A DNA stretch of 64,000 nt from BD2-11 sp965115885 (GCA_965115885.1 OZ220479.1:1860001-1924000), one strand, 5' to 3'. Shown: positions 43,868 through 53,115, numbered from the stretch's first letter. A program made the numbers and translations. Notes: generated from the sequence alone by a model not told the origin.

Positions 43868-45006
43868 CGCTGCCTCCCGTCGCGGGGCACGAGTCGACGC
43901 GCGCGATCTTCTCCGGCGCGCACGCGCGAGACTCCCTCCCGGCCGCGTTGCTGATCCACGGCTTGGCGGGAATCGGCAAGCAACGCGTCGCCCTTTGGAT
44001 CGGCCAGTTGCTGCACTGCCGAGCCCTCGACGTCCGGGGGCCGTGCGGCGACTGCCGTTCCTGCCGGACGACGCTCTCGCTCCAACACCCCGACCTGCAC
44101 TGGTTCTTCCCCCTGCCCCGCCCCAAGCGCGTCAGCGGAGCGGAGCGGGTGGTCATCGCTCTCGAGGAAGCGCGCGCCGCCGCCCTGGCCTCGATCCGAA
44201 GCCGACCCCTCCGTCCCACCCACGGCGACCAGCCGCTGGGCATCTATCTGGGCGCGGTCACCGCCATCCGCCGCATGGCCCTGAAGCGTCCGGCCATGAG
44301 CGAACGCCAGGTCTTCGTCGTCGGCAACGCGGAGGAGCTCGTCCCCCAGGAAGCGAGCGACCAAGCGGCCAACGCCCTGCTCAAGTTGCTGGAGGAACCG
44401 CCCGCCGACACGACCTTCGTCCTCACGTCCAGCGAACCGGGCCGGTTGCTTCCCACGATCCGGTCGCGCACGGTCCCCTTCCACCTCCGTCCCCTTCCCC
44501 GCGCACGGGTGGAGCGCTTCCTGACGGAAGTCGCCGAAGCGGCTCCTTCCGACGCCCGCAACGCGGCAGCGCTGTCCCGCGGATCGATCGGGCGCGCCCT
44601 GGCCTTTTTGCCGACCGCCGACGAACCGGGTCCGCTCGAAGTCGAACGAGCCCGCGCCCGTCGGCTTCTGGAGGCCGCCCTGGACGGCGGCGTCGCCGCC
44701 GCGGCCGCGGCGGCGAGCCAGATGGGCGCGACCGGCGCACGCGGGCTGCTCGGCCTGTTCGGCGCACTGGAGGACTGGTTGCGCGACTTGGCCGCCGCGG
44801 CGGTCGGCGCACCGGCCTTCAACCCCGACGCCCGCGCTTTCCTCGAGCAGGCGGTCGAACGACGCAAACTCCACCCGGAAGGCGTTGCGCGCGCGGTGGC
44901 GGAGGTGGAGCGGGCCAAACGCTTGGCGGCCGTCAACGTCAACCCTCAGCTCCTGGTCTACGGAATCCTGCGCGACGCGGCCGCAGCCATGGAAACGCGC
45001 GCATGA
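43864..45006 (+). CDS. holB: DNA polymerase III delta' subunit
   Basis: 380 residues, clamp-loader AAA+ family. P-loop-like LLIHGLAGIGKQRVAL (Gln replaces the usual Ser/Thr, in line with the ATPase-dead delta' subunit), a four-Cys zinc module (CRALDVRGPCGDCRSC), ANALLKLLEEPPADTTFVLTSSEP, and the arginine-finger region LLPTIRSRTVPFHL. It acts with delta and tau/gamma to load the beta clamp. GTG start overlaps pdxA; stop overlaps moaC. A tmk gene often found next to holB is absent. Confidence 0.92.
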   Translation: MTLPPVAGHESTRAIFSGAHARDSLPAALLIHGLAGIGKQRVALWIGQLLHCRALDVRGPCGDCRSCRTTLSLQHPDLHWFFPLPRPKRVSGAERVVIALEEARAAALASIRSRPLRPTHGDQPLGIYLGAVTAIRRMALKRPAMSERQVFVVGNAEELVPQEASDQAANALLKLLEEPPADTTFVLTSSEPGRLLPTIRSRTVPFHLRPLPRARVERFLTEVAEAAPSDARNAAALSRGSIGRALAFLPTADEPGPLEVERARARRLLEAALDGGVAAAAAAASQMGATGARGLLGLFGALEDWLRDLAAAAVGAPAFNPDARAFLEQAVERRKLHPEGVARAVAEVERAKRLAAVNVNPQLLVYGILRDAAAAMETRA

Positions 45007-45491
45007 GCGAACCCTCGAAACTCACGCACCTCGACGCCCGCGGACGGGCGCGCATGGTCGACGTCGGCGCCAAGCCCGGCACCCGGCGCACCGCACTGGC
45101 CGAGGGCCGCATCCGCATGGCGCCCGCAACCTTGGCCGCGATCCGGCAGGGCGAGGTCGCCAAGGGCGATGTCCTGCGCGTGGCCGAAGTGGCCGGCGTG
45201 ATGGCCGGCAAGCGGGCCGGCGAGCTCATTCCCCTTTGCCACATCCTCCCCGCCGCCTCCGTCCGCGTGGAGGCGTCCCTCGATCCCGAACTTCCGGGCG
45301 TCCGCGCCCGGGCGGTCGCCCGGATCGAAGGCCGGACCGGGGTGGAAATGGAGGCGCTCACCGCAGTGTCGGTGGCGTTGCTCACGATATACGACATGGC
45401 CAAGGCCGTCGACCGCGGCATGGTCGTCCAAGGAATCCGCCTGCTCCGCAAGGAAGGAGGCGCGTCCGGCGTCTGGCGGGTCGACGACTGA
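45003..45491 (+). CDS. moaC: Cyclic pyranopterin monophosphate synthase
   Basis: 162 residues, matching MoaC length. LTHLDARGRARMVDVGAKP at the start, then AGKRAGELIPLCHILPA (active-site His in the LCH motif), GRTGVEMEALTAVSVALLTIYDMAKAVDRGM with the catalytic Asp/Lys (DMAK). MoaC with MoaA converts GTP to cPMP, the first step of molybdopterin synthesis. Other moa genes are not in the window. ATG overlaps the holB stop (ATGA), so it ends the five-gene foldase/pdxA/holB run. Confidence 0.97.
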   Translation: MSEPSKLTHLDARGRARMVDVGAKPGTRRTALAEGRIRMAPATLAAIRQGEVAKGDVLRVAEVAGVMAGKRAGELIPLCHILPAASVRVEASLDPELPGVRARAVARIEGRTGVEMEALTAVSVALLTIYDMAKAVDRGMVVQGIRLLRKEGGASGVWRVDD

Positions 45492-45688
45492 AGCGGCGCG
45501 GTCGGCCGACCCGGAGCGAAAGGAGTCCGGATCGGAAAACGGCTCTCCCGGCCATGGAAAAGGTCTGCTTGACGCGGTTCCGTTGGGCGTCCACTCTTTT
45601 GGTGCCGAATCGGTGAAATTCGGACACGGCCCGCATCGCATCGATGACAGAGCCGGTCGGGCCGTTCTCCCGTACACGGATATCATCC

Positions 45689-47977
45689 ATGGATTCCTTC
45701 ATCGCAACACGTGCGACAGCGACCGGCCTTGGACGATCGTTCACATTCAGGGGAATCGTTCACACCGCCATTCTGACCACCCTGTGGCTGGCGGCTTGCG
45801 GTGACGATGGAGCCACGGTGACCGACCCGGTTCCGAACCGGGCGCCGTTGCCGGTAGATGCGATCCCGGACCAGACCGTGACGGCGGGTCGGACCGCGAC
45901 CGTGGATATCGCGGGGATCTTCACCGACCCCGACGGAGACGCACTGACCTCTACCGCCGTCAGTTCCGACGGCGAGATCGCTTCGGCCTCGATGGTCGGC
46001 GACGTGCTGACCGTGTCGGGGGTCGCGGAGGGCGAAACAACCGTCGCTGTGACGGCTCGCGACCCGGATGGACTGGAGACGCAGGCGATGTTCGCGGTGG
46101 CAGTGAAGGCTTCTTCCGACCGCGCCGCGCTGGTAGCGCTCTACAACGCGACGGATGGCCCGAACTGGGAGAACAACAGCGGATGGCTGACGGACGAAGC
46201 CATCGAGAACTGGTACGGCGTGGACACGGACCGGGCGACAGGGAGGGTGACCCGCCTGTCCCTTGGCCAGAACGGGCTCGCTGGCTCGATTCCCCCGGAA
46301 GTTGGAGATCTCACGCACTTGTCCGCTCTGAGTTTCTCGATCAACGAACTCAGTGGCCCAATTCCTCGAGAGTTGGGCAACCTCACCAGCTTGGAAGAGC
46401 TGTGGCTCACCGGCAACGAACTCAGTGGCTCGATCCCTCGGGAATTGGGCAACCTCACCAGCTTGGAACGGCTGTCTCTCAGTCAAAACGAACTCAGTGG
46501 CCCAATTCCTCGGGAGTTGGGTAACCTCACCAGCTTGGAACGGCTTTGGCTCTACATCAACGAACTCAGTGGCTCGATTCCTCGGGAGCTGGGCAACCTC
46601 GCCAGCTTGGAACTGCTGTGGCTCCACGACAACGAACTCAGTGGCTCGATTCCCCGAGAGTTGGGCAACCTCGCCAGCTTGGAAGTGCTGTGGCTCACCG
46701 GCAACGAACTCACCGGCTCGATCCCCCGGGAGTTGGGCAACCTCACCAGCTTGGAACTGCTGTGGCTCTACAACAACGAACTCAGTGGCTCGATTCCTCG
46801 GGAGCTGGGCAACCTCGCCAGCTTGGAATGGCTGTCTCTCGCCGGCAACCAACTCATTGGCCCGATCCCTCGGGAGTTGGGCAACCTCGTCTACCTGAAA
46901 GAGCTGTTTCTCACCGGCAACCAACTCACTGGCCCGATCCCTCGGGAGTTGGGCAACCTCTACTTGGTACGGTTGTACCTCAACGGCAACGAACTCACCG
47001 GCTTGATCCCTCGGGAGTTGGGCAACCTCGCCAGCTTGGAAGCGCTGGACCTCAACGGCAACGAACTCATCGGCTCGATCCCTCGGGAGTTGGGCAACCT
47101 CGCCAGCTTGGAAGCGCTGGACCTCAACGGCAACGAACTCACCGGCTCGATCCCTTGGGAGTTGGGCAACCTCGCCAGCTTGGAAGTGCTGGACCTCAGC
47201 GGCAACGAACTCACCGGCTGGATCCCCTCGAGGTTGGGCAACCTCGCCAGCTTGGAAGTGCTGGACCTCAGCGGCAACGAACTCACCGGCTGGATCCCCT
47301 CGAGGTTGGGCAACCTCGCCAACTTGAAGTGGCTGGACCTCTACAGCAACGAACTCACCGGCTGGATCCCCCCGAGGTTGGGCAACCTCGCCAACTTGAG
47401 GTGGCTGGACCTCAACGACAACGAACTCACCGGCTCGGTTCCCTCGGAGCTGGGCAACCTCATCAACTTGGTATTGCTGCACCTCAGCGACAACGAGGCG
47501 TTGTCCGGCGCACTGCCCTCGACTCTGACAGCATTGACCAATCTGCGGTTTTTCTGGGCTCATAGCACCGACTTGTGCGCTCCGAACGACGTGTCCTTTC
47601 AGCGGTGGCTCAGTTCGCTTGAGCATAGCCAAATACGCCGTTGTTCCACCACAGGTTCGGACGCGACAATCACGAGCCAAGCGGTTGTTCCGTCGCCGAA
47701 TCGAATTCGGGATCGACTCCGAACAGAGATCCTCGGAAGCGTGGAAGAAGGGGACAAAGACATGAACCAAGCATGTCGAGACGCGGCGTCGGACCAATTC
47801 AGGAATGTCCGAGACTTGGCCAATTTGGAAATGTCCGTCTTGGGCGTAGGTTGCGCACCTCCTCCGTTCGGGCCGGAGAAGGGGATTCGGCTCGAGCATC
47901 GAAGATCCAAGGGGCTGGACAGAGGGACGTCGGCGCCTTGGCGTTCCGAGCAGGAAGCGAATTATCCGGGGATGTGA
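45689..47977 (+). CDS. Leucine-rich-repeat surface lipoprotein
   Basis: 762 residues from ATG 45689 (an in-frame ATG at 45644 is possible). Signal and lipobox LTTLWLAACGDDG; an Ig/cadherin-like domain with PDQTVTAGRTATVDIAGIF and FTDPDGDAL (residues about 55-140); the typical LRR cap LVALYNATDGPNWENNSGWL; then about 17 repeats of 24 residues, LGNLASLEVLDLSGNELTG-type with IP after it (plant-type LRR). The tail has four or more Cys and ends NYPGM. It is probably an outer-surface adhesion or recognition protein. The 72-bp DNA repeats could expand or contract by recombination. Confidence 0.85.
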   Translation: MDSFIATRATATGLGRSFTFRGIVHTAILTTLWLAACGDDGATVTDPVPNRAPLPVDAIPDQTVTAGRTATVDIAGIFTDPDGDALTSTAVSSDGEIASASMVGDVLTVSGVAEGETTVAVTARDPDGLETQAMFAVAVKASSDRAALVALYNATDGPNWENNSGWLTDEAIENWYGVDTDRATGRVTRLSLGQNGLAGSIPPEVGDLTHLSALSFSINELSGPIPRELGNLTSLEELWLTGNELSGSIPRELGNLTSLERLSLSQNELSGPIPRELGNLTSLERLWLYINELSGSIPRELGNLASLELLWLHDNELSGSIPRELGNLASLEVLWLTGNELTGSIPRELGNLTSLELLWLYNNELSGSIPRELGNLASLEWLSLAGNQLIGPIPRELGNLVYLKELFLTGNQLTGPIPRELGNLYLVRLYLNGNELTGLIPRELGNLASLEALDLNGNELIGSIPRELGNLASLEALDLNGNELTGSIPWELGNLASLEVLDLSGNELTGWIPSRLGNLASLEVLDLSGNELTGWIPSRLGNLANLKWLDLYSNELTGWIPPRLGNLANLRWLDLNDNELTGSVPSELGNLINLVLLHLSDNEALSGALPSTLTALTNLRFFWAHSTDLCAPNDVSFQRWLSSLEHSQIRRCSTTGSDATITSQAVVPSPNRIRDRLRTEILGSVEEGDKDMNQACRDAASDQFRNVRDLANLEMSVLGVGCAPPPFGPEKGIRLEHRRSKGLDRGTSAPWRSEQEANYPGM
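46270..47520 (+). repeat. 72-bp tandem repeats coding the LRR array
   Basis: About 17 units of 72 bp, highly alike, with cores such as GGGCAACCTCGCCAGCTTGG repeated many times. Adjacent units 47041-47340 are almost identical. The repeat period keeps other frames open on both strands, which explains the many overlapping frames here. Recombination between units can change LRR number in frame. Confidence 0.85.
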
Positions 47978-48223
47978 CGGCAAGGTTTCGACGTCTCCGC
48001 GCCCAGCATGTTCGACGGAACAGCCCCATTGCCAATCGCGCCGGTCGCCCCGCATACTGAAACAGAGACGCAATTGCGGGCGCAGGCGAGAGGGACGAGC
48101 GAGGGTTTGGCTCGGACCGCACCATCGGGCCGGATGGGATGAACATGCCCCGGAAGGCACTCGAAGGTGCCGACGAAGCCATCTCCACACAGCCCTGATC
48201 GGTTTCATGGAAAAAGAGACGTG
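47978..48223. other. Intergenic region, no gene seen
   Basis: 246 bp after the LRR gene, less GC-rich than average. No gene, hairpin or RNA is evident. Confidence 0.35.
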
Positions 48224-48469
48224 ATGAGCGAAGCCCACGCCCTTCCCAAACGGTGTCCCGACGCCGGAACGGACTCCCCGGGCTCCGAGGAACCCGAAGC
48301 GTTGCAACCCCCGTCGGGCGGATACGATCCCGATTGGCGCGAGCGGATCGAAATCGCCAAGCGGGAACACGCCCAGGCGCGCAAGGCTCGCGGAGACCTG
48401 TTGGAGGTCTCCGGCCATCCACGCCTTCCCCCTCCCGCCGATTCGCTTCGTGCCCGACACGCCCGGTAG
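48224..48469 (+). CDS. Small charged protein upstream of SDH protease
   Basis: 81 residues starting MSEAHALPKRCPDAG. A helical, charged core (GYDPDWRERIEIAKREHAQARKARG) is the only ordered-looking part; no known domain. It ends 20 bases inside the protease gene, suggesting co-translation. Perhaps an adaptor or regulator of that protease, but this is a guess. The longer frame from 48167 adds no recognisable sequence. Confidence 0.5.
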   Translation: MSEAHALPKRCPDAGTDSPGSEEPEALQPPSGGYDPDWRERIEIAKREHAQARKARGDLLEVSGHPRLPPPADSLRARHAR

Positions 48470-49316
48470 CGCGGCCCGCAGCCCGCTGTACGAGGCCAAC
48501 CACTCGGCCCGCTACCGGCGCCAAGCCTTCATCCGCGAGTACCAGAAGGCGCACGACTGCCGCTTGGTCGTCGTTCGCGACATGCTCTTCCCTCGGAGCG
48601 TCGCCCTCCTCGAAGAGACGCTTTTCGACGCCGACCCGGACAAGGATCTCCACCTGATCCTGATCACCCCGGGAGGCGACGGGGAGACCGCGTTGCGACT
48701 CGTTCGTCAGATCCAGGCCCGGTGCCGGGAATTCACGGTCGTCGTGCCCGATCAGGCCAAAAGCGCGGGCACGCTCCTCGTGCTCGGAGCCCACAGCATC
48801 TACATGGGCCCGACGAGCGACCTCGGTCCCGTGGACCCCCAATTCAGCCTCGCGGACGGATCGTACGCTTCCGCTCGGGCGATCATCGCGGCCGTCGAGA
48901 GGGCGGAAGCCAGCGTCCAGCGGAACCCCGGCACCTATCCGCTTCACGCGGCGCTGCTGGGCCAAGTGACCGCACTGATCGCGGAGCAGGCCCGCGATCA
49001 GCTGGATCGAACCGAAGACTTGGTCCGAGAGGCCCTGGCATCGGTCCCGAGCCGCACGGAGAACGAAGTCGCGGCTCTGGTCGACGCCCTGAAGGATCCG
49101 CTGATCGAAGCGCCGAAGAGCCACAGAGCGGTGATCTCCGCCTCGGACGCGAAAGGCTTCGGACTTCCGGTCGAGGAAGCGGACCCGGCCAGCCCGCGCT
49201 GGCGAGCGGTCTGGCGCCTGTACATGGAATACGCCGTGGTGCCGCCCGGGTCCAGCGTGTACGAAGGCCAGACCGCTTCTCAGGTCATCGGAGGCACGCC
49301 TCCCAATCCGGCGTGA
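48450..49316 (+). CDS. SDH-family (ClpP/SppA-fold) serine protease-like protein
   Basis: 288 residues. The fold is that of the SDH proteinase family: LHLILITPGGDGETALRLVRQI (the P-G-G of ClpP-like proteins), TVVVPDQAKSAGTLLVLGA with the candidate nucleophile Ser, and GPTSDLGPVDPQF. A helical C-terminal half follows. No signal peptide is visible, so it acts in the cytosol or at the membrane. It often accompanies signalling or membrane-quality genes, but here the neighbours give no hint except the small ORF upstream. Confidence 0.82.
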   Translation: MPDTPGSAARSPLYEANHSARYRRQAFIREYQKAHDCRLVVVRDMLFPRSVALLEETLFDADPDKDLHLILITPGGDGETALRLVRQIQARCREFTVVVPDQAKSAGTLLVLGAHSIYMGPTSDLGPVDPQFSLADGSYASARAIIAAVERAEASVQRNPGTYPLHAALLGQVTALIAEQARDQLDRTEDLVREALASVPSRTENEVAALVDALKDPLIEAPKSHRAVISASDAKGFGLPVEEADPASPRWRAVWRLYMEYAVVPPGSSVYEGQTASQVIGGTPPNPA

Positions 49317-49381
49317 TCCTCGCTCCACGCCCGTCGTCGCGCACCGCCCACGGCTGAGCGACCCTCGGGCGGAGGCGAGGA
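49317..49381. terminator. Hairpin between converging genes
   Basis: Arms TCCTCGCTCCACGCCCG (49317-49333) and CGGGCGGAGGCGAGGA (49366-49381) can pair with a small bulge, enclosing about 32 bases. It exactly fills the gap between the stops of the SDH gene and the transglycosylase gene. No U-tract follows on either side, so it would be an atypical bidirectional terminator. Confidence 0.45.
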
Positions 49382-49383
49382 AC

Positions 49384-50709
49384 TCAGCTCCCGACCAACA
49401 CCCGGCGCGGCCGCGGCACCACCACTTTCTGTCCGATCTGCAGGTACCGCGGGCGTAGCCCGGGATTGGTGGCCGTCAGCTCGGCAAGCCGCACCCCGTA
49501 GATCTCGGCGATGTGGCCGAGCGTCTCTCCCGCGCTGACGGTGTGCTCCACGAGGGTCATGCGTCGCTCGGCGGGGATCGCCGAGTAGTTGCGCTCGAAG
49601 CGATCCGCCGTCCCTGCGGGCAACCGGAGCACGGTCTCGATGTGGGCGGGAACGATGCGCATGGGCAAATGCGCGTTCAGGGCGTGGATCTCGTCTTCGG
49701 GGACGCCCGCCGCCGCCGCGACCACGTCCAGCGAAGTCGCGTCCGGCACCGTCACCTCCTCGTAGTCCAGGACGGGCTCGATGGACAAATCGTCGATGCC
49801 GAACGCGCCGGGGTCCTCCGCGATCATGGCCGCGGTCAGAAACTTGGGGATGAAGTGCCGGGTTTCGCGGGGCAAATGGTCGCGGATCGCGAGAAACGCG
49901 CTGTCGCCGAGCGGTCCCGGGTGATGTCGACGCAGTACGCGGGCGACGCGGTTGGGGCCTCCGTTGTAGGCGGCCAGCGCCAGAAACCAAGAATCGAAGC
50001 GCTCGCGCAAGTCGGCCAGCATGTCCAGCGCGGCCCCCGTCGCCACCACCGGATCCCGCCGCTCGTCCACCATCGCGTTCACCGTGAGCCCGCGCTCGCG
50101 CGCGGTGCCCGGCATGAACTGCCACATTCCGGAGGCTCCGGCGCGGCTGTGGGCGCGCGGATTGTAGTAGCTCTCCGCGATCGGCAAGTAGCGGAGGCTG
50201 CGGGGCATGCCCCGCTCCTCCAGCGCGGCGTCGACGATGTCCCCGTAGCGGCCCATGCGCTCGAGCGAGCTTCGCAGACCGGGACCGTGCTCGTTCGTCC
50301 AGTAACCGAACCAATCGTCGAGATGGTCCGCGAGCTCGTGGTGCGCGGCGACGGGGGAGCCCGTGACGGGGTCCACGGGAGCGGGCTCCGGGGCGGGCTC
50401 CGCCGTTTCCTCCACCTCGGGGGCCGGTGCCGGTTCCGCACGGGATTCGGCCGGCGGCGGATCCTCGGCGGGATCCGATTCGACGGGCTCCGGGGCGGGC
50501 TCCGCCGCCTCCGGCGAAGACGGTTCGATTGCCGGAGAAGAAGTCGCCGGAGAAAGAGGGGGCGGCGGCATCGGCGCGCCGATGCAACCCGACGAAGCCC
50601 AAGCGACTCCGGCCAGCAAAACGACCCGACGGGCGCTCCCGCTCTTGGCGCTTTCGGGTCTCCGACTCCCGATCGATCCCTTCCGGTCCCCGCGCGTATC
50701 CTGCTTCAT
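49384..50709 (-). CDS. mltD: LysM membrane-bound lytic transglycosylase (MltD-like)
   Basis: 441 residues. Lipobox VAWASSGCIGA, then a Pro/Glu/Ala-rich linker (residues about 50-115). The SLT domain has catalytic Glu in LRYLPIAESYYNPRAHSRAG, then ASGMWQFMPGTARERGL and FLALAAYNGGPNRV. A C-terminal LysM (HTVSAGETLGHIAEIYGV) binds glycan. The enzyme cleaves peptidoglycan strands to anhydromuropeptides at the envelope. Only one intact LysM is obvious; a weaker LysM-like segment precedes it. Confidence 0.92.
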   Translation of the reverse strand: MKQDTRGDRKGSIGSRRPESAKSGSARRVVLLAGVAWASSGCIGAPMPPPPLSPATSSPAIEPSSPEAAEPAPEPVESDPAEDPPPAESRAEPAPAPEVEETAEPAPEPAPVDPVTGSPVAAHHELADHLDDWFGYWTNEHGPGLRSSLERMGRYGDIVDAALEERGMPRSLRYLPIAESYYNPRAHSRAGASGMWQFMPGTARERGLTVNAMVDERRDPVVATGAALDMLADLRERFDSWFLALAAYNGGPNRVARVLRRHHPGPLGDSAFLAIRDHLPRETRHFIPKFLTAAMIAEDPGAFGIDDLSIEPVLDYEEVTVPDATSLDVVAAAAGVPEDEIHALNAHLPMRIVPAHIETVLRLPAGTADRFERNYSAIPAERRMTLVEHTVSAGETLGHIAEIYGVRLAELTATNPGLRPRYLQIGQKVVVPRPRRVLVGS

Positions 50710-50753
50710 TCCGGCCTCCCGCGAATCGTCCGACGGTGCTCCGCGGATTCGGT

Positions 50754-52208
50754 TCAGGTATGGTAGTTGGGCGCTTCGCGCGTGATGGTCACGTCGTGGG
50801 GATGGGATTCGCGCAGTCCGCCGCTAGTGACGCGCAACATCTTGGCCTTCGCCCTCAGTTCGCCGAGATCGGCGGCTCCGCAGTAGCCCATCCCGCTCCT
50901 GAGTCCCCCGACCAACTGGAAGATCGTGTCCGCCACGGGCCCCTTGTACGGAAGTCTGGCTTCGATTCCCTCCGGCACCAGCTTGCTCGCGCCGGCATCC
51001 GATTCCTGGAAATAGCGGTCGGCGGAGCCCTCCTCCATCGCCGACAGCGAGCCCATGCCCCGCACGATCTTGAAGCGCCTGCCCTCGTACAGAAAACTCT
51101 CGCCCGGCGATTCCTCGGTCCCCGCGAACACCGAGCCCATCATGACGCATCCGGCTCCGCTAGCCAGCGCCTTGACCATGTCGCCGGAATAGCGGACGCC
51201 GCCGTCGGCGATGACGGGCACCCGTCCCGAAGCTCCTTCCACCGCGTCCATGATGGCGGTCAGCTGGGGCACGCCGACGCCGGTCACCACCCGGGTGGTG
51301 CAGATCGAACCCGGACCGACTCCCACCTTGACGGCATCGGCGCCGCACTCGACGAGAGCCCGGGCGGCCTCCGCGGTGGCCACGTTGCCCGCGACGACGT
51401 CGGTGTCCGGGAACGTTTCCCGAACCCGGACGAGGGCGTCGAGCACTCCTTGGGCGTGCCCGTGGGCGGTGTCGATCACCAGCGCGTCCACCCCCGCGTC
51501 GACCAGCATCCGCGCCCGTTCGAGGTCTTGCGGCGCGGCGCCCACCGCCGCCGCCACGCGCAATCGTCCGTGTTCGTCCTTGCAGGCGTTGGGGTGTCGG
51601 CGACGCTTGAAGATGTCTTTGACCGTGATCAGCCCGCGCAACCTGCCGTCTTCGTCCACCACCGGAAGCTTCTCGATGCGGTGACGGTGGAGAACGCGCT
51701 CGGCCTCCTTCAGGGTCGTGCCCACGGGGGCGGTGACGATGGAGTCCCGCGTCATCACGTCCCGGATGTCCCGGTCCAGATCGGTTTCGAACTGCAGGTC
51801 CCGATTCGTGACGATCCCGACCAGCCGTCCGTCCGCCTCGACGATGGGCACGCCGCTGATCGAGAACCGGGCCATCAGCGCGTGCGCCTCGCGCAGGGTC
51901 GCGGTCGGTCCCAGCGTGATGGGGTTCAGAATCATCCCGCTCTCGGAGCGCTTGACGCGGTCGACTTCCTGCGCTTGGCGTTCGGCGGGCATGTTCTTGT
52001 GAACGACGCCGATCCCGCCCTCGCGAGCCACCGCGATCGCCATCTGCGACTCGGTGACGGTGTCCATGGCCGCCGAAAGCACCGGAATCGGCATGGAGAT
52101 GCGTCGGGTGAGCGAAGTGCGCACGACGGTGTCCCGGGGATGGACGGCGGAGTGCCCCGGCACGAGGAGGACGTCGTCGAAGGTCAGCCCTTCGCTGAAC
52201 GAGGTCAT
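50754..52208 (-). CDS. guaB: Inosine-5'-monophosphate dehydrogenase
   Basis: 484 residues. N-terminus EGLTFDDVLLVPGHSAV, two CBS domains (residues about 95-210), VDALVIDTAHGHAQGVLDAL, catalytic loop VKVGVGPGSICTTRVVTGVG with the active Cys, IADGGVRYSGDMVKALASG, and flap GMGSLSAMEEGSADRYFQ. It oxidises IMP to XMP, the committed GTP-synthesis step. ATG 52208 is chosen; upstream frame is a shadow. No guaA follows. The 44 bp to the transglycosylase start leave little room for a separate promoter, so the two may be co-transcribed. Confidence 0.97.
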   Translation of the reverse strand: MTSFSEGLTFDDVLLVPGHSAVHPRDTVVRTSLTRRISMPIPVLSAAMDTVTESQMAIAVAREGGIGVVHKNMPAERQAQEVDRVKRSESGMILNPITLGPTATLREAHALMARFSISGVPIVEADGRLVGIVTNRDLQFETDLDRDIRDVMTRDSIVTAPVGTTLKEAERVLHRHRIEKLPVVDEDGRLRGLITVKDIFKRRRHPNACKDEHGRLRVAAAVGAAPQDLERARMLVDAGVDALVIDTAHGHAQGVLDALVRVRETFPDTDVVAGNVATAEAARALVECGADAVKVGVGPGSICTTRVVTGVGVPQLTAIMDAVEGASGRVPVIADGGVRYSGDMVKALASGAGCVMMGSVFAGTEESPGESFLYEGRRFKIVRGMGSLSAMEEGSADRYFQESDAGASKLVPEGIEARLPYKGPVADTIFQLVGGLRSGMGYCGAADLGELRAKAKMLRVTSGGLRESHPHDVTITREAPNYHT

Positions 52209-52387
52209 GCCGCGACAACGCCGATCCGGCGCCTTCGCCCCCGTCCCGGAACTCGCCCCCACTCGTCCCGGAGGCCAAGGCTCGCGCGAAGCTCGGAAAT
52301 CCAGTGCATGGCGGAGATTATTCGGGATTCGTGCCGGAGTGTCAAGCGAAAGAAGCGCCGCCGCCGCGGCATGGCCCCGAAGACGCT

Positions 52388-52398
52388 GGGGGGGGGGG
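52388..52398 (+). repeat. Eleven-G homopolymer tract
   Basis: Run of 11 G between the small DUF gene (ending 52406) and guaB (starting 52208), both on the minus strand. It is outside any coding region. Such tracts slip in replication and could change spacing in the guaB upstream region, or may be a sequencing artefact. Confidence 0.7.
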
Positions 52399-52405
52399 AC
52401 GCGTC

Positions 52406-52798
52406 CTAACCTTCGGGCTCTTCGAGCGGGGAGGCGCCGGACGCGGCGTTCTTCCGACGCCTTTCCTCGGGGGCGGGCTCGTCGGATCTTTTCTTGCGTT
52501 CTCCGGAGTCGCCCAAGTCGCGCAGAATCTTCTGTCCGGCGGCCGAGACGTTGGAGAGCCCGCGATCCGCAGCCGCGAGAAGCTGGAACGCCTCGCGGAT
52601 GACGGCCGGCCTCACGGTGCGCCTGCGCAGGCTGTCCTCGAGTTTTTCGGCGAACCGCTGGAACCCGGTGGGTTCCCGCTCTTCCCGTTCTCCGTACTTC
52701 TCCTCCAGGAACTCGATGTAGTCCAGAACCTGGTAGATCTGTCGCTCGGGCAGGCTCTCGATCTTTCTCAGCAGGCGGGTGCGCAGGACGTCATGCAT
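52406..52798 (-). CDS. Conserved-looking small helical protein (DUF2281-like N-terminus)
   Basis: 130 residues. The N-terminal segment LLRKIESLPERQIYQVLDYIEFLEEKYGERE resembles the short helical antitoxin-like DUF2281 (L-P-x-x-x-x-x-V-L-D-F-I-E-F-L). A middle helical part (RPAVIREAFQLLAAADRGLSNV) and a charged, disordered tail (GERKKRSDEPAPEERRRKN) follow. No toxin gene is beside it. It lies upstream of guaB in the same direction. Function unknown. Confidence 0.65.
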   Translation of the reverse strand: MHDVLRTRLLRKIESLPERQIYQVLDYIEFLEEKYGEREEREPTGFQRFAEKLEDSLRRRTVRPAVIREAFQLLAAADRGLSNVSAAGQKILRDLGDSGERKKRSDEPAPEERRRKNAASGASPLEEPEG

Positions 52799-53115
52799 CG
52801 TTCCTCATCCTTTCCTCTCCAGCGTCGGAAATGGCTGTGCGCGGTCCCGCCTCGCCGTCGTCCGGAAACTCTCCGGCATCCTTACGACGACCCGCGGGAA
52901 GAGTTCCCGACGACGCCGACGGAGTTCGGTTTTCGGGGCGGCGGTCTCCGAGCCGCCCGCGCGGACCGGGGGACCGTTTCCCTCCATCCTTGCTGCCGAC
53001 CCCGAACCTCGTATCCTTTTGACAAGGGGCGCCGGAACTTGGACGAACGATCCGCCGCGCGTCCCCCCGCGACGCACGTCATCCATCGTAACATCAGAAC
53101 CGGGATTCCGCGCAG
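52799..53115. promoter_or_regulatory. Divergent promoter region with a TTGACA box
   Basis: 317 bp between the small helical protein gene (minus) and the acyltransferase gene (plus). TTGACA at 53019-53024, about 90 bases before the acyltransferase ATG, is the only consensus-like -35 box seen here. At the proper spacing the -10 is poor (GACGAA). No gene was recognised. Confidence 0.25.

Noticed and set aside
46270..47520. Repeats considered as a CRISPR array
   Set aside because: Units are contiguous, protein-coding and without unique spacers; no cas genes.
46353..47565. Overlapping frames and antisense frames through the LRR array
   Set aside because: A 72-bp repeat keeps all frames open; only the LRR frame gives a known fold and signal peptide.
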